Shown: positions 41,790 to 49,872 of the stretch, piece by piece | How the letters are laid out: every line of letters starts with the position of its first letter | How positions within the stretch are numbered: position 1 is the first letter of the stretch | From: Microbacterium invictum | Lineage (GTDB): Bacteria; Actinomycetota; Actinomycetes; Actinomycetales; Microbacteriaceae | Assembly: GCF_014197265.1 (NCBI RefSeq) | Contig: NZ_JACIFH010000001.1 | Span: forward strand, 1-64,000 | Reading direction: 5' to 3' | DNA: 64,000 nucleotides | Made by a program: the position numbers and the translations under genes | The notes under the pieces: model-generated | What the model was told of the DNA's origin: nothing | What the model saw: only the letters and a program-made list of their open reading frames with translations | Database searches by the model: none

Positions 41790-42224
41790 ATGAACCGCAA
41801 GTGGATCGCCTATTCGGTCACGAGCATCGTGGGCATCGGCCTTCTCGCCGGCGGTGCGTCGGCGGCCGCGGCCTCGATGGAACTGCGCACGACCGGGGGC
41901 GACGTGCTCCCGGGTGGCGTCATCACCGGCAGGGACGGCTCGCTGCTGGACCGCCCGACGGTGCAGCTGCGGGTCACCGACACCTCGGCGACGGTCATCT
42001 CGGCCGTCAGCCCCACGGCACTGACGAGCACGGCATCTGCCGCGTCGGCACCGGGTCGCGCCTCCGCGGCGAGCGCTCCGTCGGCGGCCAGTGCGGCATC
42101 GGCCGCGAGTGCGGCCTCGGCCCCGAGCCCCGCGTCAGCGCCGAGCCCGGCCTCACCCGCGAGCCCCGCGTCGGCGAACAGCCCGGCATCGGCCGGCTCG
42201 ATCGCTTCGGCGAACTCGAACTGA
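41790..42224 (+). CDS. Ala/Ser/Pro-rich exported protein, paralogue 2
   Basis: A 144-residue protein, the shortest of the three. N-terminus MNRKWIAYSVTSIVGIGLLA is followed by GGASAAAAS, matching paralogues 1 and 3. The conserved region MELRTTGGDVLPGGVITGRD and RPTVQLRVTDTSATVISAVS comes next, then an Ala/Ser/Pro repeat (AASAPSAASAASA, SAPSPASAPSPASP) and the shared ending AGSIASANSN. AGGAGG lies 8 bases before the ATG, a strong ribosome-binding site, so translation is leadered, unlike many neighbours. No function is known. Export or membrane anchoring with a Pro/Ala-rich wall-spanning stalk is inferred from composition. Confidence 0.72.
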   Translation: MNRKWIAYSVTSIVGIGLLAGGASAAAASMELRTTGGDVLPGGVITGRDGSLLDRPTVQLRVTDTSATVISAVSPTALTSTASAASAPGRASAASAPSAASAASAASAASAPSPASAPSPASPASPASANSPASAGSIASANSN

Positions 42225-42295
42225 CACTCGCAGGCACGGAGAACGGGGCCCGGAAGGGGTCCCGTTCCCTCGTCTGCATCCCAGATGAATCCAGG

Positions 42296-42311
42296 TAAGA
42301 CAGCCCTCATC
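42296..42311 (+). promoter_or_regulatory. Direct-repeat box D and promoter of paralogue 3
   Basis: TAAGA (42296-42300) and TCATC (42307-42311) have spacer CAGCCC. TACGGC (42330-42335) is the aligned -10, 17-18 bp after the second half-site. The first 67 bases align without gaps to the box B promoter, including ACTCGAAGTACGCGGTC at the 3' end, so the promoter was duplicated together with the gene. Confidence 0.65.
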
Positions 42312-42402
42312 GACTTCTTCGAGGGAGCTTACGGCCGTCGAACAGACTCGAAGTACGCGGTCACCAGGACCGGCAGGAACTTGACACTACGGAGGAAACG
42401 AA

Positions 42403-42891
42403 ATGTACAAGATGAACAAGAAGTGGATCGCCTACGGCGTCACGGGCATCGTCGGTCTCGGCGTGATCGCCGGCGGTGCGGCGGCCGTGGCCGGCACGAT
42501 GGACCTGCGCACGACCGGCGGCGATGTCGTTCCGGGCAGCACTCTCACCGGCAAGGAGAGCAAGGTCCTCGACAGCCCGGGCGTGAAGCTGCGGGTCACC
42601 GGCAGCTCGGTCTCCGTCGTCTCGGCGGTCAGTCCCGCCGCGCAGGTGAGCACTGCGTCTGCCCTCAGCGCCGTCTCCGCGCCGACCAAGGCATCGGCTC
42701 CCAGCCCCGCTTCCGCTCCCAGCCCCGCTTCTGCACCGAGCCCCGTTTCCGCACCGAGCCCGGTATCGGCTCCCAGCCCCGTCTCCGCGCCGAGCCCTGT
42801 CTCGGCGCCCAGCCCGGCATCCCCGCCCACCCCCGCCTCGCCGGACAGCCCGGCGTCTGCCGGATCGGTCAACTCGGCGAACTCGAACTGA
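42403..42891 (+). CDS. Ala/Ser/Pro-rich exported protein, paralogue 3
   Basis: A 162-residue protein. N-terminus MYKMNKKWIAYGVTGIVGLG is followed by the Gly/Ala hydrophobic segment (to about residue 31), then MDLRTTGGDVVPGSTLTGKE and GVKLRVTGSSVSVVSAVSPA. About eight SAPSPA/V hexads follow, encoded by 18-bp units, then the ending SPASAGSVNSANSN. The start at 42403 is set by GGAGGAAA 7-8 bases upstream; the ATG three codons later gives the MNKKW start shared with paralogue 2. The hexad array is the most regular of the three. No recognised domain. A strong hairpin follows, so the gene probably ends its own transcription unit. Confidence 0.72.
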   Translation: MYKMNKKWIAYGVTGIVGLGVIAGGAAAVAGTMDLRTTGGDVVPGSTLTGKESKVLDSPGVKLRVTGSSVSVVSAVSPAAQVSTASALSAVSAPTKASAPSPASAPSPASAPSPVSAPSPVSAPSPVSAPSPVSAPSPASPPTPASPDSPASAGSVNSANSN

Positions 42892-42909
42892 TCTGACAGC
42901 GCCACCTGA

Positions 42910-42933
42910 CAGGGCCCCCGACCGGGGGCCCTG
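42910..42933 (+). terminator. Strong hairpin after paralogue 3
   Basis: CAGGGCCCCC pairs with GGGGGCCCTG (10 bp, plus a closing G/C that leaves a 2- or 4-base loop), starting 18 bases after the stop and followed by GTTGGCTGT. It is the best terminator candidate in this half of the window. Confidence 0.65.
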
Positions 42934-42954
42934 TTGGCTGTCTAGGCTTGAGAC

Positions 42955-43131
42955 ATGACCAAGAACACCCTGTGGACCGTCCTCGCCGTCGTCGGCGCGA
43001 TCGTGATCGCCTGGCTCGTGGTCGACGTGGTCTTGGGGCTCGTCTGGTTCCTGGTCAAGATCCTGCTGGTCGCCGTCGTGGCCCTCATCGTGTACTTCGT
43101 GCTGCGGACGATGATGCGATCTTCGGATTGA
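42955..43131 (+). CDS. Small (58-residue) membrane protein
   Basis: A 58-residue protein. MTKNTLWTVLAVVGAIVIAW starts one long hydrophobic stretch, followed by VVDVVLGLVWFLVKILL and a second hydrophobic part ending YFVLRTMMRSSD. It therefore has one long or two short membrane helices with a basic C-terminus (positive inside). The ATG is 6 bases after TAGGCT (leaderless type), and the terminator of paralogue 3 lies just upstream, so it is a separate transcript. No family recognised; similar two-helix small proteins are common in actinobacteria. Confidence 0.65.
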   Translation: MTKNTLWTVLAVVGAIVIAWLVVDVVLGLVWFLVKILLVAVVALIVYFVLRTMMRSSD

Positions 43132-43197
43132 CACGGGACCCGCTCTCCCGAGCCGTCCCGATCTGGGCCAGGATGGAAGCACCGACAAGGGAGCGAC

Positions 43198-43785
43198 ATG
43201 AGCCTGCAGAGCGTAGTCCTGGACACACCCGCTGGAATATCGGCGCGACTGGGATGGGATCCTGCCACGACGGTGCATGATCGTCGTCGGATCCTCGCGA
43301 AAGAGCTGATCGCGGCACAGCTCGGCTGCGAGGTGAAAGACATCAAGATCGAGCGGGAGGCCCCCCGGAGCTTCGGTTATCACACGCAGCTCATCGCCTC
43401 GCGCGACGGAGCCGATCTGCCGATCGCGATCAAGACGGCGAGCTACCGTGCCGCGACCATCGTCGCCATCTGCGATCCGGGCCTGCCGGTCGGCGTCGAC
43501 ATCCGCGATCTGCAGCCCGATGCGGACGAGCTGCGTCAGATGCGCAAGCACTCGCACCTCCTGGACGAGAGCAACGTCCCCGAGCTGGTCCACCACTGGA
43601 CGCACGCGCAGGCGGTGCTGGAGGCCGACGGGCGCGGGGTGCGGGTGGCGCCCGATCACGTGCGCCTGAACTCCGCCCGCACCAAGGGATGGATTCCCGA
43701 CCGCGCGATGCAGTACGCGCTGGCCGACGTGTCGCGCGACGCCTGGATCATCACCATCGCCTACGGACTGCTGCCCAAGGCATAG
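43198..43785 (+). CDS. 4'-phosphopantetheinyl-transferase-like protein with degenerate active site
   Basis: A 195-residue protein resembling the PPTase superfamily. The first acidic motif appears as PVGVDIRDLQPD, and the position of the W(S/T)xKEAxxK motif reads HHWTHAQAVLEADGRG. The usual catalytic Lys-Glu and following Lys are thus replaced (A, Q, E), and the second acid after GVD is Arg. Activity as a carrier-protein transferase is doubtful. It may be an inactive paralogue or may have a changed role. GGGAG lies 4 bases before the ATG. It is convergent to nadE. No polyketide, peptide or fatty-acid synthase gene is nearby. Confidence 0.6.
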   Translation: MSLQSVVLDTPAGISARLGWDPATTVHDRRRILAKELIAAQLGCEVKDIKIEREAPRSFGYHTQLIASRDGADLPIAIKTASYRAATIVAICDPGLPVGVDIRDLQPDADELRQMRKHSHLLDESNVPELVHHWTHAQAVLEADGRGVRVAPDHVRLNSARTKGWIPDRAMQYALADVSRDAWIITIAYGLLPKA

Positions 43786-43833
43786 AGCGGTGATGGATGC
43801 CGGGGTCGCCGGACTCGGCGTCGGGTTCCGGAC

Positions 43834-45930
43834 TCACTCCACGAGGTCGGGCAGCGCGGCATCCAGTTCGGCGAGCCAGACGGTCGCGTTGCCGTCCGAC
43901 GGGGCGCGCCAGTCGCCGCGCGGCGACAGCGATCCGGCCGGAAGCACCTTGGGACCGTTCGGGATCGCGGAGCGTTTGAACTGCGCGAACCCGAAGTAGC
44001 GCTTCAGGAATACCCGCAGCCACCGCACGATCTCGGCCCGCTCGTAGCCGTACCGGTCCGCGTCGGGGAATCCGGGCGGCCAGGCTCCGGCATCCGGATC
44101 CGCCCATGCCTTCTCGGCGAGGAACGCGATCTTCGACGGCCGCAGCCCGTAGCGCAGCACGTGGAACAGCGCGAAGTCGTGCAGGGCGTACGGGCCGATG
44201 GTGTCTTCGGTCGACTGCACCTTGCCGTCCTGACCGGCCGGCACCAGTTCGGGGCTGATCTCCGTGTCGAGCACCGACTGCAGCACGGTCTTGGCGGCGT
44301 CGGTGAGCGATGTCCCGGTCTCATCCGAGGCACTGTGCGCGATCACCCAGCGGATGAGGTGCTGGATGAGCGTCTTGGGCACGCCCGCGTTCACGGCGTA
44401 GTGGCTCATGTGGTCGCCGACGCCATAGGTCGCCCAGCCGAGCGCGAGCTCGGACAGGTCGGAGGTGCCCACGACGAAGCCGCCGTTCTGATTGGCAAGG
44501 CGGAACAGGAAGTCGGTGCGTGCGCCGGCCTGCACGTTCTCGAACGTGACGTCGTAAACGGGCTCACCGCCGGCGAACGGGTGGTCGATGCCCTTCAGGA
44601 GCTCCGTCGCCATCGGCCGGATGTCGATCGTGGAGATGGTGGCGCCGATCGCCTCGGCCAGCGCGATCGCATTCGACTTCGTGTGATCGCTGGTCGCGAA
44701 CCCGGGCATCGTGTACGCGAGGATGTCGCTGCGCGGACGGCCCATCCGGTCCATGGCGCGGGCGACGACCAGCAGGGCGTGCGTCGAGTCGAGGCCACCG
44801 CTGACGCCGATCACGGGCTTGGGAGAGCCGATCGCGCGCATGCGCTGCTCGAGCCCTGACACCTGGATGTTGAACGCCTCGTAGCAGTCCAGGTCGAGGC
44901 GGGCGGCGTCATCGGGGACGAACGGGAAGCGGTCGAGCGGTCGCCGCAGGCCGATGTCCGCTGCCGGGGGATCGAGCACGAACGTCACCTGGCGGAAGTC
45001 GGCGTCCACCGCCGCGACCCGCAGATCGCGGGCGCGCCGGTTGTCGTCGAACGTGCCCTGGCGGAGCCGATCCTGACGGAGACGGTCGAGATCGACGTCC
45101 GCGACCGAGCGGCGCGGGCCGTCCGGGAAGCGCTCGGTCTCGGCCAGCAGGGCGCCGCCCTCGAAGATCATCGTCTGACCGTCCCATGACACGTCGTTCG
45201 TGGACTCGCCCATGCCCGCGGCCGCGTACGCGTAGGCGGCGAGGCAGCGCAGCGACTGCGACTGGCACAGGTCCTTGCGATCCTCGGCGCGTGCGACGGT
45301 GATCGGGCTGCCGGACAGGTTGACCAGCACCGTCGCCCCCGCCAGCGCGGCGCGCGAGGACGGCGGGATCGGCACCCACATGTCTTCGCAGATCTCGGCG
45401 TGGACGGTGAGCCCGGGCACGTCCAGGGCGTCGAACAGCAGGTCGGGGCCGAATGGCGCCGACAGCTCGCCGCGGTCGAACCACTGGCCGTGCGTGTCGT
45501 CGCCCGGCGCGTACCAGCGGCGCTCGTAGAACTCGCGGTAGGTGGGCAGGTACGACTTCGGCACGATGCCGATGACCTCGCCGCGGTGGATCGCTACGGC
45601 GCAGTTGTAGAGCCGCGACCCGTGCCGCAGCGGCGCGCCCACGAACAGCAGCGGCATACCGTCGGCGGTCTCCCGAGCGATGCGCACGAGCTCGCGTTCG
45701 ACGGCGTCGAGGACGACGTCCTGCATGACGAGGTCCTCGATCGCGTAGCCGGTCAGGCACAGTTCCGGGAACACCGCCACGGCGGCCGCATCGTCGTGGC
45801 ATTCGCGGGCGGCCGCGATCACGGCATCCGCGTTCGCGACGGGATCGGCGATGGCCACGGGGATCGTGCATGCGGCGATGCGTGCGAACCCGTGCCGATA
45901 GGCGCTGTCGAACTCGAGGTTCTCGGTCAC
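43834..45930 (-). CDS. nadE: Glutamine-dependent NAD+ synthetase
   Basis: A 698-residue two-domain enzyme making NAD+ from nicotinic acid adenine dinucleotide, ATP and glutamine. The N-terminal nitrilase-type glutaminase has the catalytic triad Glu in VFPELCLTGYAIED, Lys in VPKSYLPTYREF and Cys181 in EICEDMWVPIP. The C-terminal ligase has the PP-loop IGVSGGLDSTHALLV and the NAD-synthetase regions MPGFATSDHTKSNA and GTSDLSELALGW. The length fits the actinobacterial octameric type. The GTG start is 6 bases after CAGACT (leaderless type). A much longer open frame continues upstream but runs antisense through the next gene and is not real. Confidence 0.95.
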   Translation of the reverse strand: MTENLEFDSAYRHGFARIAACTIPVAIADPVANADAVIAAARECHDDAAAVAVFPELCLTGYAIEDLVMQDVVLDAVERELVRIARETADGMPLLFVGAPLRHGSRLYNCAVAIHRGEVIGIVPKSYLPTYREFYERRWYAPGDDTHGQWFDRGELSAPFGPDLLFDALDVPGLTVHAEICEDMWVPIPPSSRAALAGATVLVNLSGSPITVARAEDRKDLCQSQSLRCLAAYAYAAAGMGESTNDVSWDGQTMIFEGGALLAETERFPDGPRRSVADVDLDRLRQDRLRQGTFDDNRRARDLRVAAVDADFRQVTFVLDPPAADIGLRRPLDRFPFVPDDAARLDLDCYEAFNIQVSGLEQRMRAIGSPKPVIGVSGGLDSTHALLVVARAMDRMGRPRSDILAYTMPGFATSDHTKSNAIALAEAIGATISTIDIRPMATELLKGIDHPFAGGEPVYDVTFENVQAGARTDFLFRLANQNGGFVVGTSDLSELALGWATYGVGDHMSHYAVNAGVPKTLIQHLIRWVIAHSASDETGTSLTDAAKTVLQSVLDTEISPELVPAGQDGKVQSTEDTIGPYALHDFALFHVLRYGLRPSKIAFLAEKAWADPDAGAWPPGFPDADRYGYERAEIVRWLRVFLKRYFGFAQFKRSAIPNGPKVLPAGSLSPRGDWRAPSDGNATVWLAELDAALPDLVE

Positions 45931-46008
45931 CGGTCCAGTCTGGCACGCGGACCCCGGACGGCGCCCGCTGTCGGAAGCCACCGATACTGTCGGAGGCGAA
46001 GGGGAGGC

Positions 46009-49000
46009 ATGCGGTACATAGCAGATGAGGGCCGGATCGTCTGGAGCGCGAGCGATCTGAAGGCGGCGGCCGAATGCGAGTTCGCCTGGCTGCGGGCGAT
46101 CGACGCGAAGCTGGGGCGGGTGCCGGCGGTCGAAGATCCCGAAGACCTCACGCTGCAGCGGGCGGGCCGGCTGGGCACGCAGCACGAGTTGCGCGTGCTC
46201 GCCGACTACCGGCGGCAGTTCCCGGGCGGCGTCGTCGAGATCCCGGAGACGCGGTCGACGGATGCCGTTGCCCTGGCCGCCGCGGTCGACGCGACCAATA
46301 CCGCGCTCGCATCCGATGCCGACATCGTCTACCAGGCAGCGTTCGCGACCGCCGACTTCGTCGGGTTCGCCGACTTCCTGGTGCGCGACGCGGCGGGCCG
46401 CTGGATCGTGCAGGACACGAAGCTCGCCCGTCACGCACGGGTGACCGCCCTCATGCAGCTCGCGGCATACGCCGACCAGCTCGACCGGCTCGGCATGGCG
46501 CGTGCGCCGGAGGTCCAGCTGCTGCTGGGCGACGGCACCGTCTCCACCCACGCGCTGCGCGACATCGCCCCGGTCTTCGCCCTGCGCCGTGAACGGCTGC
46601 ACGCGCTGATCGACGACCGTGACCTGGCCGCCGGTGCCGCAGGTGACCCGATCGCCTGGGGCGACGAGCGCGGCGCACTCCGGGTGGTGGCGTGCGGCCG
46701 CTGCGCCACGTGCGACCTCGAGGTCATCGCCCACCGCGACCTCCTGCTGGTCGCCGGCATGCGACCGGTCCAGCGACAGCGACTGCGCGCCGCCGGCATC
46801 CATTCGATCGACGAACTCGCCGCCGCGCGAGAGGCGCCTGCGCGCATGTCCTGGGACACCTTCGCGAGCCTGCGGACGCAGGCGCGGCTGCAGCTGTCGA
46901 GTCCGGCGGGCGGGCTCGCCCCGATCGCGCCGGCGGCAGACGCGACTGAACCGGCGGCGCCTGCCCCCGCCGTGCCGACGTACGAGGTCGTGTTCCCGAA
47001 GGCGCTGGGCGCCCTGCCCCGGCCCGACGAGGGCGATCTGTTCTTCGACTTCGAGGGCGATCCGCTGTTCACCGAGGGCCCCGGCCATCAGTGGGGCATC
47101 GACTACCTGTTCGGCTGGACCGACATCCGCGATCAGTACAGTGCGCTGTGGGCGCACACGTTCGACGAGGAGCGGCAGGCGTTCGAGCGATTCCTCGACA
47201 TGGTGAACGCGCAGCGGCAGGCGCACCCGGGCATGCACATCTACCACTACGCCCCGTACGAGCCCACGCATCTGCTCGCGATGGCCGCGAAATACGGCGT
47301 GCGCGAGAACGACGTCGACCGGCTGCTGGCCGATGGCGTGTTCGTCGACCTGTACCCGATCGTGCGCCGCGCGCTGAGGGTCGGGTCACGGTCGTACTCG
47401 ATCAAGAAGCTCGAGCCGCTGTACATGGGCGCCGAGGTCCGCACGAGCGACGTGCAGCGCGGCGACGACTCGATCGTGCAGTACGTCGAGGCGCGGGCGT
47501 TCGCCGCAGCCGGTGATGCCCAGTCCGCCGAGCGGATCCTGGCCGACCTGGCCGACTACAACCGGTACGACTGCGTCTCGACGCGGCGCCTGCGCAACTG
47601 GCTGATAGACCGGGCGCGCGAAGCGAAGCTGCAGCCCTCGCCCGACCTCGAGGCAGCCGAGCGCGCCTATGAGCCGTCGCCGCGTGCCGAAGCGCTCACC
47701 CGGCTCGCGGGTGAGACGGCCGGCGACCGCGAGGCCGAGGCGCTGCGGCTGGGAGCGGCCGCGATCGACTACTACCCGCGCGAGGCGAAGACCTTCTGGG
47801 CGACCCACTTCCTGCGGCTGCGCGAGCCCGTCTCGGTATGGGAGGACACCCGCGACGTCATCGCGATCGACCGCGACCGCTGCCGGGTGCTGACCGACTG
47901 GCATCTGCCCGAGGGTGCGCGGGTGACCAAGCGCGTCGTCGAGTTGCGCGGCGAACTGGCACCGGGCACGCGGCTGAGCGTCGACAGCAGCCCGAGCGCG
48001 GTGTACGACCTGCCGGCGCCGTTCCCCGCCGAGGCGCATCCCCGCTGGATCCACGTGGCCCGCACGGTCCGCATCGTCGACGTGCTCGACGACGGGGTCG
48101 TCGTAGAGGAGAACGCGATCCAGGGCTTCACGTGGGACGAGTGGCCGGTCGCGCTGACCCCCGAGTCCCCGCCGCGGGCCGGCAGTCAGCAGGTCGCGAT
48201 CGACGAGTGGGCCGATTCCGTGGTCGCGGCATCGCCCGGCTTCCCGGCGGACGCCGCCACCGACCTGCTGCTGCGCCGACCGCCGCGGCTGCGGGGCGGA
48301 TCGCTCGTCCGCGGGTCGGGCGACGACGTGTCCGACATCGTCGGATCGCTGCTCGACCTCGACCGCAGCTACCTGGCCGTGCAGGGGCCCCCGGGCACCG
48401 GCAAGACGTACGTCGGGTCGCATGTGGTCGCCCGTCTCGTGCGCGACCACGGCTTCAAGGTCGGTGTGGTCGCGCAGTCGCATGCGGTCGTCGAGCACAT
48501 GCTCGATCGGATCGTGGATGCCGGTGTTCCGCCCGCCCAGGTCGCGAAGGCACTCAAGAGCGGAACAGCCGCCGGCGGCCAGTCGTTCACCGTGATCGCC
48601 AAGAACGGGATGGCCGGCTACATCGCCGAGCAGCAGGACGGGTTCGTCGTCGGCGGGACCGCCTGGGATCTCACCCATCCGGGACGCATCGCGCGGGGGA
48701 GCCTCGACCTGCTCGTCATCGATGAGGCCGGGCAGTTCTCCCTGGCATCCACCATCGCGGTGTCGGTGGCGGCGCAGCGACTGCTGCTTCTCGGCGACCC
48801 GCAGCAGCTGCCGCAGGTGAGCCAGGGCACCCATCCCGAGCCGGTCGACACCTCGGCACTGGGCTGGGTCATGGACGACCTCGCGGTGATCGGCGAGGAC
48901 CGCGGCTACTTCCTCGCGCAGAGCCGGCGCATGCGGCCCGAGGTGGCCGCCCCGGTGTCGCATCTGTCCTACGAGGGAAAGCTTGCGGCGCACCCGTGCA

Positions 49001-49551
49001 CATCCGACCGGAGACTCGACGGCGTGGCTGCGGGGGTGGTCCCGGTGCCGCTGGCGCATACCGGCAACGCCACCCAGTCTCCCGAAGAGGCGGAGACGGT
49101 CGTGGGCATCGTCCGCGACCTGATCGGCAGGCGCTGGCACGGCGATGACGGCGAACGCGCGCTGACGGCATCCGATCTCATCGTCGTCACGCCCTACAAC
49201 GCGCAGCAGGTGCTCGTCGAAGAGGCTCTGGTCGCGGCCGGGTTCGGTGACGTTCCGGTGGGGACGGTCGACCGGTTCCAGGGGCAGGAGGCGGTCGTTG
49301 CGATCGTGTCGCTGGCGGCATCGTCGGGACGCGACGCCCCGCGCGGGCTCGAGTTCCTGCTGCTGCAGAACCGGTTGAACGTGGCCATCTCGCGCGCGAT
49401 GCACACGGCGCACCTGGTCTTCTCGACCGGTCTGCTCGACGACGTGCCCCGCACGCCCGAGGGCGTGGCGCGCCTGAGCGCGTTCGCGCGGCTCGTGGGG
49501 GCTGACGCCGGTCTGCGTAGACTCGGCGTCGACGAGAGAGGCGCGGCATGA
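46009..49551 (+). CDS. TM0106-family RecB-like nuclease fused to SF1 helicase
   Basis: A 1180-residue protein. The N-terminal RecB-like nuclease (about 1-260) has the motif region VGFADFLVR and QDTKLARHARVTALMQLAAY, followed by a Cys cluster CGRCATCDLEVIAHRD. Next comes an HhH-like piece (LRAAGIHSIDELAAA). A predicted RNase H-fold nuclease follows (about 340-530: DLFFDFEGDPLF, YNRYDCVSTRRL). The C-terminal SF1 helicase has Walker A VQGPPGTGKTYVGSHV, LLVIDEAGQFSLA, GDPQQLPQVSQGT, DRFQGQEAVVAIVS and LNVAISRAMHTAHLVFS. It probably acts in DNA or RNA repair or defence. A leadered start with GGGGAGG is 3 bases before the ATG, and TACTGT upstream is the likely -10. It overlaps the DUF3467 gene by 4 bases. 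Confidence 0.88.
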   Translation: MRYIADEGRIVWSASDLKAAAECEFAWLRAIDAKLGRVPAVEDPEDLTLQRAGRLGTQHELRVLADYRRQFPGGVVEIPETRSTDAVALAAAVDATNTALASDADIVYQAAFATADFVGFADFLVRDAAGRWIVQDTKLARHARVTALMQLAAYADQLDRLGMARAPEVQLLLGDGTVSTHALRDIAPVFALRRERLHALIDDRDLAAGAAGDPIAWGDERGALRVVACGRCATCDLEVIAHRDLLLVAGMRPVQRQRLRAAGIHSIDELAAAREAPARMSWDTFASLRTQARLQLSSPAGGLAPIAPAADATEPAAPAPAVPTYEVVFPKALGALPRPDEGDLFFDFEGDPLFTEGPGHQWGIDYLFGWTDIRDQYSALWAHTFDEERQAFERFLDMVNAQRQAHPGMHIYHYAPYEPTHLLAMAAKYGVRENDVDRLLADGVFVDLYPIVRRALRVGSRSYSIKKLEPLYMGAEVRTSDVQRGDDSIVQYVEARAFAAAGDAQSAERILADLADYNRYDCVSTRRLRNWLIDRAREAKLQPSPDLEAAERAYEPSPRAEALTRLAGETAGDREAEALRLGAAAIDYYPREAKTFWATHFLRLREPVSVWEDTRDVIAIDRDRCRVLTDWHLPEGARVTKRVVELRGELAPGTRLSVDSSPSAVYDLPAPFPAEAHPRWIHVARTVRIVDVLDDGVVVEENAIQGFTWDEWPVALTPESPPRAGSQQVAIDEWADSVVAASPGFPADAATDLLLRRPPRLRGGSLVRGSGDDVSDIVGSLLDLDRSYLAVQGPPGTGKTYVGSHVVARLVRDHGFKVGVVAQSHAVVEHMLDRIVDAGVPPAQVAKALKSGTAAGGQSFTVIAKNGMAGYIAEQQDGFVVGGTAWDLTHPGRIARGSLDLLVIDEAGQFSLASTIAVSVAAQRLLLLGDPQQLPQVSQGTHPEPVDTSALGWVMDDLAVIGEDRGYFLAQSRRMRPEVAAPVSHLSYEGKLAAHPCTSDRRLDGVAAGVVPVPLAHTGNATQSPEEAETVVGIVRDLIGRRWHGDDGERALTASDLIVVTPYNAQQVLVEEALVAAGFGDVPVGTVDRFQGQEAVVAIVSLAASSGRDAPRGLEFLLLQNRLNVAISRAMHTAHLVFSTGLLDDVPRTPEGVARLSAFARLVGADAGLRRLGVDERGAA

Positions 49552-49868
49552 CCGACGACGCACCGCGGCAGTTCGAGATCGATCTGCCGCCCGAGAAGAT
49601 CCCGGGCAGCTACGCCGACTTCGCGAACGTGTGGCACACCCCGGACGTGTTCGTGCTCGACTTCCTGTCGCTGGCGCAGCCGCCGCACCAGGGCGTCGAC
49701 GACGAGGGTGCGGCCGTGACCGTCGTGCCCGCACGGGTCGTCCAGCGCGTGCGGATCCCCCCGCAGCAGGTCTTCGAACTGGCCAAGGCCCTCACTCAGC
49801 AGCTCGAGTTCTGGGAGCAGGAGACGGGGCGTCGCCCCGAGCACCCACTGGGCCCGGACTCGCTCTGA
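49548..49868 (+). CDS. DUF3467-family protein
   Basis: A 106-residue protein matching DUF3467: FEIDLPPEKIPGSYADFANV, HTPDVFVLDFLSL, and ARVVQRVRIPPQQVFELAKAL, with a Pro/Arg-rich tail. The family occurs in bacteria and has no known function; relatives are sometimes found next to regulatory or repair genes. The ATG overlaps the stop of the nuclease-helicase gene (ATGA), so it is very likely co-translated with it and may be a partner or regulator. It is convergent to upp, whose stop is 5 bases away. Confidence 0.82.
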   Translation: MTDDAPRQFEIDLPPEKIPGSYADFANVWHTPDVFVLDFLSLAQPPHQGVDDEGAAVTVVPARVVQRVRIPPQQVFELAKALTQQLEFWEQETGRRPEHPLGPDSL

Positions 49869-49872
49869 CCGG

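Noticed and set aside
42285..42896. 203-codon frame with KTALIDFFE... similar to a frame at 40970
   Set aside because: The similarity comes from the duplicated 67-bp promoter read as codons; the frame then overlaps paralogue 3 in the wrong phase.
45931..47271. N-terminal extension of nadE by about 447 codons
   Set aside because: The extension runs antisense through the nuclease-helicase gene and is low in hydrophobic residues; a GTG with a leaderless promoter at 45930 gives the normal enzyme length.
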